64,000 nt of DNA from JANNMJ01 sp031425525 (GCA_031425525.1 JANPJM010000069.1:124001-188000), one strand, 5' to 3'. Shown: positions 42,178 through 50,533, counted from the first letter of the stretch. The notes: generated from the sequence alone by a model not told the origin. Program-made: numbers and translations.

Positions 42178-42248
42178 GTTGATGGTTATTGGTTGATAGT
42201 TGATGGTTAGTAACCGCTTCTATCAACTAAAAACTATCAACCATCAAC
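42178..42248. repeat. Word-type inverted repeat (GTTGATGGTT) between actB and actC
   Basis: Left arm 42178-42210 contains GTTGATGGTT, GGTTGATAGTTGATGG and TTAG words. Right arm 42220-42248 contains CTATCAAC twice and CCATCAAC. It begins 4 nt after the actB stop and ends 14 nt before the actC ATG. The leading TTTAGTTGATGGTT is identical to the start of the element at 16.3 kb. Confidence 0.85.
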
Positions 42249-42262
42249 TACCCTCCACCGCT

Positions 42263-43750
42263 ATGCACTACGTTTCGCCACTCCGGCCGCCGCTCGTTAC
42301 GGGCGCCAAAACGTACCACGACGTTACGCACGACATCGCGCGGCACGTCGAAAACCCGCCAAACGTGCGCTGGCTTGCCGCGCTCGTGGTGTCGTTGCTT
42401 TTCGTGGGCATCTTCATGTACTCGCTATACCGCACCCTGTGGTTCGGCATCGGCGAGTGGGGGCTCAACAAAACCGTCGATTGGGGTTGGGATATCACCA
42501 ACTTCGTGTGGTGGGTCGGTATCGGTCACGCCGGTACGCTCATCTCGGCGGTGTTGCTGCTGTTCCGCCAGAAGTGGCGCTCCAGCATCAACCGCGCGGC
42601 GGAGGCGATGACCATCTTCGCCGTTATCTGCGCCGCGATGTTCCCGGTCATTCACATGGGCCGCCCGTGGCTGGCGTTATGGTTTCTGCCGTTCCAGAAT
42701 ACCTATGGCCCGCTGTGGGTGAACTTCAACTCGCCACTGCTTTGGGACGTGTTCGCGATCTCGACGTACTTCTCGGTTTCGTTGGTGTTCTGGTATTTGG
42801 GCCTGATCCCGGATTTTGCCACCATCCGCGACCGCGCCACCGGCCCGATTGCGAAATACGCCTACGCCTTCCTGAGCTTCGGCTGGACGGGCTCGGCGAA
42901 GCACTGGTCGCGGTACGAGTACGTTTCGCTGATTCTGGCGGGCATCTCCACGCCGCTCGTACTCTCGGTACACACCATTGTATCGATGGACTTTGCCACG
43001 TCGGTCATTCCCGGCTGGCACACCACGATTTTCCCGCCCTATTTCGTGGCCGGGGCTATCTTCTCGGGCTTCGCGATGGTACTCACGCTCATGATCGTGA
43101 CGCGCGAAACGTTCAAGCTGAAGGACTACATCACGCTCGAACACATCGAGTCGATGAACATCATCATCACCGTCACGGGCTCCATCGTGGGTGTGGCGTA
43201 CATCACCGAGTTCTTCATTGCGTGGTATTCGCAGGTGCCGGCCGAGCAGTATTGCTTCATCAACCGCGCCACCGGCCCCTACTGGTGGGCGTACGCCTCG
43301 ATGATGACCTGCAACGTAGTGTCGCCGCAGCTTTTCTGGTTCCGGTCGCTGCGCCGCAACGTCATCTTCACGTTCATCCTTTCGATTTTCGTGAATATCG
43401 GCATGTGGTTCGAGCGCTTCGTGATCATCGTCACTTCGCTCCACCGCGACTACCTGCCGTCGTCGTGGGTGATGTACTCCCCGACGTACGTTGAGGTCGG
43501 CATCTTCGTCGGCACGATGGGCATCTTCATGACGCTCTTCCTGCTGTTCGCCAAGTTCTTCCCCGTCATCAACATGTTCGAGGTGAAGACCATCCTGAAA
43601 TCATCGTCGATGCCCGGCGTTTTCGTCGATGAGCAAGGGTACGCGCTCGGTCACGGTGGCAGCCACGGCAACGCCGTTCCTGCGCAGCACGCCGTTGGGC
43701 CGACAGCCGGGGCTGGTGCCTACCACGCCCCCGACGCCACCTCGCACTAA
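42263..43750 (+). CDS. actC: Alternative complex III NrfD-like membrane subunit ActC
   Basis: 495 residues with about ten transmembrane helices of the NrfD/PsrC family, which binds and oxidises menaquinol. Recognisable segments: WWVGIGHAGTLISAVLLLFR, FPVIHMGRPWLALWFLPFQN, SVHTIVSMDFATSVIPGWHT, TIFPPYFVAGAIFSGFAMVL and NIGMWFERFVIIVTSLHRDY then LPSSW. The conserved His and Asp/Glu residues in these helices are present. ATG 42263 is chosen over ATGs at 42200 and 42203 because those lie inside the intergenic repeat. Confidence 0.95.
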   Translation: MHYVSPLRPPLVTGAKTYHDVTHDIARHVENPPNVRWLAALVVSLLFVGIFMYSLYRTLWFGIGEWGLNKTVDWGWDITNFVWWVGIGHAGTLISAVLLLFRQKWRSSINRAAEAMTIFAVICAAMFPVIHMGRPWLALWFLPFQNTYGPLWVNFNSPLLWDVFAISTYFSVSLVFWYLGLIPDFATIRDRATGPIAKYAYAFLSFGWTGSAKHWSRYEYVSLILAGISTPLVLSVHTIVSMDFATSVIPGWHTTIFPPYFVAGAIFSGFAMVLTLMIVTRETFKLKDYITLEHIESMNIIITVTGSIVGVAYITEFFIAWYSQVPAEQYCFINRATGPYWWAYASMMTCNVVSPQLFWFRSLRRNVIFTFILSIFVNIGMWFERFVIIVTSLHRDYLPSSWVMYSPTYVEVGIFVGTMGIFMTLFLLFAKFFPVINMFEVKTILKSSSMPGVFVDEQGYALGHGGSHGNAVPAQHAVGPTAGAGAYHAPDATSH

Positions 43751-43784
43751 TCGAATTGCCTCGCCTCGTCTCTAGCACCTCGCT

Positions 43785-44387
43785 ATGCTGACCCCTCAAG
43801 TAGCCGCGCCGCACTCGGCGCCTGCCCACTCCGACGTCCATTCGCACTCGGATGCCCACGCGACCAAGCGGTACGTGTTGGGGATTTTCGATGACCCCGA
43901 CGAACTGCTCGATGCCATCGAACACGTGCGCGCCAACGGCACCAAGATTCACGACGTGTACACGCCGTTCCCGATTCACGGGATCGATGATGTCCTCGGC
44001 ATCGCCCGGACGCGCCTGCCCATCGCGGCGTTTATGTTCGGCTGCTGCGGGCTGTCGCTGGCGCTCTTCCTCCAGATTTATATGCTCTGGGCCGACTGGC
44101 CGATGATCATCGGCGGTAAGCCGCACTTTGCATTTCCCGCCTTCGTGCCGGTTTGCTTCGAGCTGACCGTACTGTTCACGGCTTTCGGGATGGTCATCAC
44201 GTTCTTCCTGGTGAGCGGGCTGCGGCCGAAATTCAAAGTGCAGGTGATGGATCGCCGCTCCACGGACGACAAATTCGTGATGGCTATCGAGCAGACCGGC
44301 AGCACCAACCTGCGTCAGCTCACCGACCTTCTCCGCCAGCACGGCGCGAGCGAAGTCAACGAAAAGGAAATTGCTGTCAAACATTAA
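43785..44387 (+). CDS. actD: Alternative complex III subunit ActD (DUF3341)
   Basis: 200 residues. KRYVLGIFDDPDELLDAIEH then VRANGTKIHDVYTPFPIHGI, MDDVLG-type turn and RTRLPIAAFMFGCCG are DUF3341 hallmarks. Two transmembrane helices follow (AFMFGCCGLSLALFLQIYML; FVPVCFELTVLFTAFGMVIT). ActD is a peripheral/membrane structural subunit of complex III. The N-terminal extension (PHSAPAHSDVHSHSDAHATK) is strongly His-rich. It is 34 nt downstream of actC without a repeat in that gap. Confidence 0.92.
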   Translation: MLTPQVAAPHSAPAHSDVHSHSDAHATKRYVLGIFDDPDELLDAIEHVRANGTKIHDVYTPFPIHGIDDVLGIARTRLPIAAFMFGCCGLSLALFLQIYMLWADWPMIIGGKPHFAFPAFVPVCFELTVLFTAFGMVITFFLVSGLRPKFKVQVMDRRSTDDKFVMAIEQTGSTNLRQLTDLLRQHGASEVNEKEIAVKH

Positions 44388-44480
44388 GTTTTTAGTTTAT
44401 GGTGTTTGGTGTTTAGTCGCGCCGACGCAATGACGCCGATGTACGACAATGCCTAAACACTGCACCCTAAACCCTAAACC
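44388..44480. repeat. Word-type inverted repeat (TTTAGTTTATGG) between actD and actE
   Basis: Left arm 44388-44416 (GTTTTTAGTTTATGGTGTTT, then GGTGTTTAG) faces right arm 44453-44480 (CTAAACACTGCACCCTAAAC, then CCTAAACC), with GC-rich sequence between. The arm begins directly after the actD stop. It shares TTTTTAGTTTATGGT and CTAAACCCTAAAC with the rpsR-rplI element at 36.8 kb. Confidence 0.82.
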
Positions 44481-44486
44481 CTCCCG

Positions 44487-45293
44487 ATGATCCACGCTAC
44501 TAAGCTCGGTTTAGCTTGTGCGCTCTTTGGCGTCACGGCGCTCGTGGGCTGCCACGAAGCCAACGACCCCGGCACCGAGTTCGCGCCGCAGATGTACGAT
44601 TCTACGCCGCTCGAGCCGCTCCGGCAGGTCGAAGGCGCCAAAAACGCATTCAACCCGATGGGTCTTCACGAGCGGGTGCCGCCACAGGGCGCCATTCCGC
44701 GCGGCAAGCTGGCGTTCTTCTCGCACATTGCCCCCGATGATGTCGAGAAAGCCGAACAGACGCTCGTAAATCCGTACCCGGCCACCGCCGCCAACCTCGA
44801 ACAAGGCAAAGTGCTGTATCAGCAGTACTGCCAGCATTGCCACGGCGAGGCTGGGGAAGGCAACGGGCCGGTGGGGGTGAAGTTCAAAGGCGTGCCCAAC
44901 TACACGGCCGGCGCGTACAAGACGATGAACGCCGGGCATATCTACCACGTCATTCAGTACGGCAAAAACCGGATGATGCCGCACGGCTCGCAGGTGAACC
45001 CGGAGGAGCGGTGGAAGATCGCGCTCTACGTCCACACGCTCCAAAACCCCGGCGGCGATACGGAGTCGAAGGATGGCCCATCCACGGGCGTCGGCCCGTC
45101 GGCTGACTCGACGAAGCTCGGCGCTGCTCCCGCACCTGCTACGGCCGGTGCCGGCATGAACCCGGCGCCCGCGAGCGCCCCGGCTGCCGCATCTGCTGCT
45201 GCTACGGTCGCCCCGGCACCGGCCGCCGCTGCCGATACCCGCACGCCGGTTCAGCGCGCCACCGATAAAATCCGCGCTACGCACGTTTATTAG
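44487..45293 (+). CDS. actE: Alternative complex III mono-heme cytochrome c lipoprotein ActE
   Basis: 268 residues with a lipoprotein signal (LGLACALFGVTALVGC, lipidated Cys22) and one heme site (YQQYCQHCHGEAGEGNGPVG), plus the Met ligand region KNRMMPHGSQVNPEERWKIA. This is the mono-heme cytochrome that hands electrons onward in alternative complex III. An Ala/Pro-rich tail of about 80 residues follows the heme domain and ends RATDKIRATHVY. Confidence 0.92.
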   Translation: MIHATKLGLACALFGVTALVGCHEANDPGTEFAPQMYDSTPLEPLRQVEGAKNAFNPMGLHERVPPQGAIPRGKLAFFSHIAPDDVEKAEQTLVNPYPATAANLEQGKVLYQQYCQHCHGEAGEGNGPVGVKFKGVPNYTAGAYKTMNAGHIYHVIQYGKNRMMPHGSQVNPEERWKIALYVHTLQNPGGDTESKDGPSTGVGPSADSTKLGAAPAPATAGAGMNPAPASAPAAASAAATVAPAPAAAADTRTPVQRATDKIRATHVY

Positions 45294-45297
45294 CAAG

Positions 45298-45372
45298 TAG
45301 TTGAGTCTGATCGACGTACTTTAACCGTCGGCTATCACTCGAAACTCAACCCTCGAAACTCGAAACTCAACT
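45298..45372. repeat. Word-type repeat (ACTCGAAACTCAA) between actE and actF
   Basis: The right side (45336-45372) is a tandem of ACTCGAAACTCAACC, CTCGAAACTCG and AAACTCAACTA. The left side has only GTAGTTGAGT (45298-45307), complementary to the last ACTCAACTA, so the arms are unequal. The same word makes the perfect hairpin at 1896-1944. The element ends directly at the actF ATG. Confidence 0.7.
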
Positions 45373-46659
45373 ATGGCTCACGTCGCCGAGCGGCCCGTCT
45401 CCTACGAGGAGCAGCTTACGCTGCCGAAACGCATCTCGAACCTGTTTCTGCTGATGATCGGCGCCGGCCTGGTGCTGCTCGTACTCGGCATCGTGCTGAA
45501 CCTGAATATGGGTCACGAGGCGGCTGCCGGGCACGGTGCCGGCCACGAAGCCGGCGGCCACCACGCCGTGACGTGGCTGCACCGCCTCTTCGCCAACCTG
45601 TGGCTCAATAATGTCTGGTTCACGGGAATTTCCGTGATCGGGATGTTCTTCATCTCGCTGCAATACGTGGCGTACGCCTACTGGTCGGTGCCGATCAAGC
45701 GCGTCCTCGAATCGCTGACGGCGTACCTGCCCGTGGGCGCGGTGCTGATGATCGTACTGTTCCTGCTCGGCAAAGGCTACCTCTTCCACTGGACGCAGCC
45801 GGGCATCATGGACGAAGGTTCGCCGAATTTCGACCCGATCATCGCCGGTAAGAGCGGCTACCTCAATCTGCCGTTCTTCCTGATTCGGATGGTGGTGTAC
45901 CTCGGCATCTGGATCATCTTCTCGCGCTGGATGCGCGCGCAATCCATCGCCGAAGACCTCGAAGGCGGCACTGAGCGCTACCATAAGAGCATCAAGATTG
46001 CCGCCATTTTCCTCGTCCTGTTCGCCGTTTCCAACTCGATGGCGAACTGGGACTGGCTGATGTCCATCGACTCGCACTGGTTCTCGACGATGTACTCGTG
46101 GTATGTGTTTGCGTCGTGGCTGGTGTCGGGCGTGTCGGCTACCATCCTGATCTGCGTCAACCTCAAGCAAGCCGGCTACCTGCGCATTCTCAATGCCAAC
46201 CACCTGCACGACCTCGGTAAGTTCGCCTTCGGCTTCACCATTTTCTGGACGTACGTGTGGTTCGCCCAGTTTATGCTGATCTGGTACGCCAACCTACCCG
46301 AAGAAGTGGTGTACTTTCAGGAGCGGTGGTTCGGCCACTTCGCGCCGCTCTTCTACTTGAGCCTGCTCATCAACTTCGTGGCGCCGTTCCTGCTGCTGAT
46401 GACCCGCGACGCCAAACGTCAGGGCATCATGCTCAAAATCGCGACCGTCGTGATCCTCTCCGGCCATTACATCGACTTCTACATGATGGTGATGCCCGGC
46501 ACGGTCGGTAACTCCGCCGGTTTCGGCCCGATGGAAGTCGGTTGCATCCTCCTCTTCCTCGGTATCTTCCTGACGATGGTGACACGGATGCTCGCATCGG
46601 CATCATTGATTCAGCACCGGCACCCGTTTTTGGAGGAGTCGTTGCACCATCACATCTAA
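45373..46659 (+). CDS. actF: Alternative complex III integral membrane subunit ActF
   Basis: 428 residues with about ten transmembrane helices, an NrfD-like paralogue of ActC and standard last subunit of the complex. Segments include ISNLFLLMIGAGLVLLVLGI, NVWFTGISVIGMFFISLQYV, SNSMANWDWLMSIDSHWFST then MYSWYVFASW, FGFTIFWTYVWFAQFMLIWY and ILSGHYIDFYMMVMPGTVG. A His-rich loop (GHEAAAGHGAGHEAGGHHAV) follows the first helix, and the C-terminus is HRHPFLEESLHHHI. A rho-independent terminator 29 nt downstream closes the operon. Confidence 0.94.
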   Translation: MAHVAERPVSYEEQLTLPKRISNLFLLMIGAGLVLLVLGIVLNLNMGHEAAAGHGAGHEAGGHHAVTWLHRLFANLWLNNVWFTGISVIGMFFISLQYVAYAYWSVPIKRVLESLTAYLPVGAVLMIVLFLLGKGYLFHWTQPGIMDEGSPNFDPIIAGKSGYLNLPFFLIRMVVYLGIWIIFSRWMRAQSIAEDLEGGTERYHKSIKIAAIFLVLFAVSNSMANWDWLMSIDSHWFSTMYSWYVFASWLVSGVSATILICVNLKQAGYLRILNANHLHDLGKFAFGFTIFWTYVWFAQFMLIWYANLPEEVVYFQERWFGHFAPLFYLSLLINFVAPFLLLMTRDAKRQGIMLKIATVVILSGHYIDFYMMVMPGTVGNSAGFGPMEVGCILLFLGIFLTMVTRMLASASLIQHRHPFLEESLHHHI

Positions 46660-46687
46660 GCAGCTCATTTTGCTGAGATACTACGGG

Positions 46688-46725
46688 ACAGCCCGCTTCA
46701 CCTGTTTGGTGGGGCGGGCTGTTTT
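46688..46725 (+). terminator. Rho-independent terminator of the actABCDEF operon
   Basis: ACAGCCCGC (46688-46696) pairs with GCGGGCTGT (46714-46722) and runs into TTTT. The Rhs-derived array starts about 15 bp further on, with no promoter of its own visible. Confidence 0.85.
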
Positions 46726-46739
46726 GGATTTGGTGGCTG

Positions 46740-47573
46740 GAAAACCACTATGACCCGTGGGGCCAGAATCTGGTCGGCATCGAGACGGAAGCGGTGGATC
46801 GCTCAGAGCGCAAGCAGTACAACGGCAAGGAGAAGGTGGAGGAGTTTGGGCTGTTCTGGAACGACCACGGGGCGCGCAACTATGATCTACAGATTCAGCG
46901 CTGGGGGCAGGTGGATCCGCTGTCGGCTAAATATCCGGATATCACTCCTTATGCTTTCGGGATTAATAATCCCGTACGGTTCTTTGATCCAGATGGACGA
47001 GAAGTAGTTGATGCCATGGGAAATAGAGTTACATATAGTAAAAGCGATAGTTTTTCATACTCCGGCAAAGACGAGGGCACAAAACTGGTAATTGCTTCTA
47101 TGCAAGCAACTGATGCTGGAATCGACGCGCTTAGTTCACTAATCGCTTCTCCCATCATAGCTGAGTTTGAAATCAATACCGGGGCAGACGACGGAAAGAG
47201 GTCGGAAGGGCTTCTTTTAGAGCACACGGCTGGTTTTGGTTCTGTTGCAGACCCTAGCACAGGAGGCGATGTTTATAAGTCCGCCCTAATACAGATATTT
47301 ACCGGTTCATTGGGGGTGATTAACAGTACCAGCAAGGATAAGGAGCAGTACATGGGAGCAACGATGACCAAATTTGTTAATGGTGTTACTATACACGAGA
47401 TTACACACGCGCTTGGTGATGTTGAAACTTTGAAACAAGTTCAAATAGATTGCAAATGCACAGGAGAAAAACTAAACGAATACATTAAAAGCAATAAAGT
47501 GCTTGAAACACAGCCTGATAATGCTGAAAAAAATGGTAACACTGAATATGATAAGAAATATCCCAAGCCTTAG
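46740..47573 (+). pseudogene. 5'-truncated Rhs gene: core fragment plus HExxH metallopeptidase-like toxin tip
   Basis: From 46740 the frame reads ENHYDPWGQNLVGIETEAVD, then RSERKQYNGKEKVEEFGLFW, LQIQRWGQVDPLSAKYPDIT and PYAFGINNPVRFFDPDGRE, the conserved end of the Rhs repeat-associated core. After that the DNA becomes AT-rich and encodes about 190 unique residues with VTIHEITHALGDVE, a zinc-metallopeptidase-type HExxH. This is the layout of a polymorphic toxin C-terminus. The rest of the Rhs protein and any secretion signal are missing; the first usable start would be a GTG at 46794. A displaced toxin module or remnant is likely. The last codons overlap the next reading frame. Confidence 0.78.
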
Positions 47574-48025
47574 TAAGTATATCGCTCTGATATTCTTGCT
47601 GCTGTCTCTCGCCTGTAAAACTATTCTCACGGAGAGACGTGGGCGGATTGACTGCCCTTGGCCTGACAAACTGCGTTTTTTCAAGACGCATCAGACTCGC
47701 ATTGACTCTGTGCTTAAAATTTATATTACCAGTAGACGAAGAACGTTGAATTATGCAGATTATTGTGCGTACGATCATTTGTCGAGTACCAAGAAGTACT
47801 CCTACGTTGTGGTTTACGACAATGTCGGCAATCATATTCCGCCTAGCCTTATGATGATGAGTAAAAAAAAAATTTAAAACATTTCCAGCTTCGTTGTTCA
47901 GGCTGGCAACTGACTCTATAACCAAGAGGAGGGTGGTTCGCCGGTTTCTGAATGACTTTTCAGGAAAAGACTCCAGTTCATTAGTTGAGATAAGAGAGTT
48001 GGTTTACAAAGACCTATATCGATAA
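47548..48025 (+). pseudogene. Small lipoprotein gene with a frameshift in an A10 tract (candidate immunity gene)
   Basis: ATG 47548 overlaps the end of the toxin frame by 26 nt. The product has a lipoprotein signal (YIALIFLLLSLAC) and continues to MMMSKKKI, where a run of ten A (47863-47872) leads to a TAA at 47875-47877, giving 109 residues. With nine A the frame would continue SKKKFKTFPASLFRLATDSI, then RRFLNDFSGKDSSSLVEIRE and LVYKDLYR, to a TAA at 48023-48025 (158 residues). Coding continues so clearly that this is a recent frameshift, a sequencing error, or slippage-dependent expression. Position suggests immunity to the preceding toxin tip. Confidence 0.7.
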
Positions 48026-48207
48026 TGAGCGCCCCAAACGGCGACCCGACTGGGGGCGTCATCGAGCTACGGAACGTGGCGGCGAGCCGGCAGCGGACAC
48101 CGAATGGGGCGCGCACGGGGGCGTACGTAGTGGCGCTGGGCGGGGGCGGGGTGGCGCACCGGACGGTGGGCCCGACGCTGCGGCGGGCGGTGGCGGCGGG
48201 CGATTAG
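48025..48207 (+). pseudogene. GC-rich fragment, probable Rhs remnant
   Basis: A 60-residue open frame (SAPNGDPTGGVIELRNVAAS, RQRTPNGARTGAYVVALGGG) with the GC-rich composition of the other Rhs core pieces, abruptly bounded by AT-rich DNA on both sides. It starts on the TAATG that ends the shifted lipoprotein frame. The sequence is not recognised with certainty; assignment to Rhs rests on composition and position. The AT-rich 48208-48331 stretch that follows holds only a 28-codon frame with a hydrophobic end (YFSHILLGTAFFCFLSAV). Confidence 0.4.
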
Positions 48208-48331
48208 ATCTTTGCCAGCTTTTGGGGGTCGTATGATGCGCCCGCCCGCGCCCCGTCGGTGGTATTTTTCCCATATATTGCTCGGTACGGCCTTCTTCTG
48301 CTTTTTATCAGCGGTATAATAAATAATAAAA

Positions 48332-48721
48332 ATGAAAACACTAAAACAAAAAATCGCGCTCTATAAGGCACTTGACTACCTGTTATTATTAATAATTTTA
48401 TACATTTTAAATCCTGAGGCAAAGTTTGTGTCTTGGTCGGACATAAGAAATGGCTCTGACGTTTTTATGTTTGCTTGGTTATTTATTGTTCCTGGACTTG
48501 CATATCAATTAATTTTTGCATTTCCACTGTATTTAATGATTGCTAACAATAATACATCAGTAATAGGCCTTGTGTTTGGTTCGATAATCATTCTTGTTTT
48601 TGAATTCACATTTTCTTATTGGATTTACGGCATTGATTCTGCTGCCTTAAAAACAGCTATAAGTCTGATCGTTTTTGGATTTTTGTTTTATGACTCTCAT
48701 TATTTGGAGAAAAAACCATAG
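48332..48721 (+). CDS. Small polytopic membrane protein, candidate immunity protein
   Basis: 129 residues, AT-rich gene, four predicted helices (ALDYLLLLIILYIL; VFMFAWLFIVPGLAYQLIFA; VIGLVFGSIIILVFEFTFSY; TAISLIVFGFLFYDSHYL). No family recognised. Membrane proteins of this size are common immunity partners of pore-forming or membrane-acting Rhs toxins, and it sits between two Rhs core fragments; the function is inferred from this context only. Confidence 0.6.
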   Translation: MKTLKQKIALYKALDYLLLLIILYILNPEAKFVSWSDIRNGSDVFMFAWLFIVPGLAYQLIFAFPLYLMIANNNTSVIGLVFGSIIILVFEFTFSYWIYGIDSAALKTAISLIVFGFLFYDSHYLEKKP

Positions 48722-48734
48722 AAAGTATAATAAG

Positions 48735-49869
48735 CGGGAATGGTCGCTGCAAACGTGCGCCGCCCTCTCTCACTCGCTGGGGGCGGGGGAGTGGCAGCAG
48801 TTGTCGGCCAAGCTGGCGGCCGCCGAAGCCGGCTACGTGCAGGTGGTGCTCAAGGACGACAGCCCCCAACCGGCGTACTTCGATGATCTACTCGCTGCGG
48901 CTGGTCGATCCGGACAACTACCAGGAGAACCACTACGACCCGTGGGGCCAGAATCTGGTCGGCATCGAGACGCAAGCCGTAGACCGCTCGGAGCGTAAGC
49001 AGTACAACGGCAAGGAGAAAACGGAGGAGTTCGGGCTGTTCTGGAATTTCCACGACGCGCGCACCTATGATTTGCAGATTCCGCGCTGGCATCAAATTGA
49101 CTCGCTGGCGGATGTGGAGGGGCAGGAGAGCTTTTTGTCGTATCATTTCAGCTATGACAATCCGGTGCGTTTCTCCGACCCGGATGGGCGGTCTCCACTG
49201 ATTGCTGTTGGAGCTTTAGCAGGTTTTGCTTGGGGAGCCTGGAAGTACGGTTTCTCAAATGGTGGCTGGAAGAAAACGCTTGCAGCAACTGCAGCAGGTG
49301 CAATAATGGGAGCAACAGCCGGTTTGGGGGCAGGAGCGTTGACAGCACTTGGAGGCGTTGAAGCAATAGGAGCCACAAATGCGGCATACATTAGATTAGG
49401 AGCTAGCATAGGAGGTACTGTGGCTAGTAATCTGGCCGAACAAGGAATAAATAATATGTTAGGTTCTCAAAGCGGCTTCAATAAAGATGACTTTATGGTT
49501 TCGCTAGTGCTATCTATTCCGGGGGGGCTAACCGGAATAAGTGGCACTAAGTATGATGGCATAAAGGAAGGACTTGGGCAATCCTTGCAAAGTGCTGTTT
49601 CGCAATCTATTGAGCGCCCAATGCACACTCATGCGATGAGGGCATTCGTGAAGCAGGAAGCTGCACACATCAAAAAAATTTTTGCCGCAAATGGCAGAAA
49701 CATTTCTTCCAAGCAGGCGAAAGAGCTTGCGCAAAGGATTGTTCAACAAGCACATCAAACAAATGTGACCGCAACGATAATAGCGGTTGATGGTGGCTAT
49801 AAATTGGGCGTTACAACTATTGAAAACGTAACGCAGGATATCGTGAAAGACAAGGTTGCTACTCCTTAA
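48735..49869 (+). pseudogene. Second Rhs core fragment, frameshifted, with glycine-rich pretoxin and unknown tip
   Basis: From about 48735 one frame reads LQTCAALSHSLGAGEWQQLS then AEAGYVQVVLKDDSPQPAYF-DDL. At about 48883-48890 the homology moves to the next frame (YSLRLVDPDNYQENHYDPWG, then QNLVGIETQAVDRSERKQYN, FGLFWNFHDARTYDLQIPRW), so the core is frameshifted. About 175 bp match the first copy at 46740. After NPVRFSDPDGRSP comes a hydrophobic Gly/Ala-rich segment (AAGAIMGATAGLGAGALTAL) typical of pretoxin regions. A 130-residue tip of unknown activity follows (HTHAMRAFVKQEAAHIKKIF, then ITTIENV-type end). The downstream open part alone spans 48883-49869. Confidence 0.72.
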
Positions 49870-49896
49870 AAAAACGTCGTGAATCAAATCAACAAC

Positions 49897-50400
49897 ATGT
49901 TAAAAGATAAGCACCTTATGATCGGCGCTTGTTTTTTAAGCGCTTACTATTTGGGCCTTGCGGTTGCAGGGGGCTTAGCAGGAATGTTATTTGGATTTGC
50001 GGGATTTATGATTGGTGCTTATGCCGCAACGAAAGTGCGGCCGACATTAGTCTACATTTTTGCTATTTTTTTATTCATTTCGGCATTGTTTTTCACCAAA
50101 CCAAGCAAACTTAATCTTGAGCATAAGTCACTTGCTGGCACTTGGTTGACGAGCGCTGATAACGTAAATATAAAAATAGAATTCAAGGATTCTACTGCTT
50201 TGGTCTCGTTACCACCTAATCAGCAGCAAGCTGTTTTTGATATAAGAATGGAGGGTGATAGCTTACATCTTGTCCCGGAGTTTGGCCCTAACCTACGATG
50301 GCAAATAGTTCATTTAACTGATAGTACTTTTGAAGCGCAAGCCAAATCAGGGCGAGCAACTTATCGAAAAGTAAAGTCTTCACCTGGTGAAGAAGAATAA
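49897..50400 (+). CDS. Membrane-anchored protein with lipocalin-like C-terminal domain, candidate immunity protein
   Basis: 167 residues from ATG 49897 (a GTG at 49879 is possible). Three hydrophobic segments (LMIGACFLSAYYLGLAVAGG, LAGMLFGFAGFMIGAYAATK, LVYIFAIFLFISALFF) precede an 80-residue beta-rich domain (KSLAGTWLTSADNVNIKIEF, IRMEGDSLHLVPEFGPNLRW, DSTFEAQAKSGRATYRKV) that recalls small lipocalin-like domains. It directly follows the second Rhs tip, the place of an immunity gene. AT-rich like the tip. Function inferred from position. Confidence 0.6.
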   Translation: MLKDKHLMIGACFLSAYYLGLAVAGGLAGMLFGFAGFMIGAYAATKVRPTLVYIFAIFLFISALFFTKPSKLNLEHKSLAGTWLTSADNVNIKIEFKDSTALVSLPPNQQQAVFDIRMEGDSLHLVPEFGPNLRWQIVHLTDSTFEAQAKSGRATYRKVKSSPGEEE

Positions 50401-50413
50401 GTCAATCACTAGT

Positions 50414-50533
50414 GACGGTTCCTCACCGGGTTGGGACGCTGGGGCGGACCTAGGCGACTACTCGATGTCGGGCATCAGTTACGACCGCAACGGCAACCTG
50501 CGCACGCTGCGCCGGATGGGCGACAAGTTTTGA
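50414..50533 (+). pseudogene. Third Rhs fragment (YD-repeat piece)
   Basis: A 39-codon GC-rich frame reading DGSSPGWDAGADLGDYSMSG, ISYDRNGNLRTLRRMGDKF, then TGA. SYDRNGNLRTL is the Rhs/YD-repeat consensus. It has no start and no downstream core, so it is a displaced fragment, inserted between two AT-rich genes. Confidence 0.72.
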
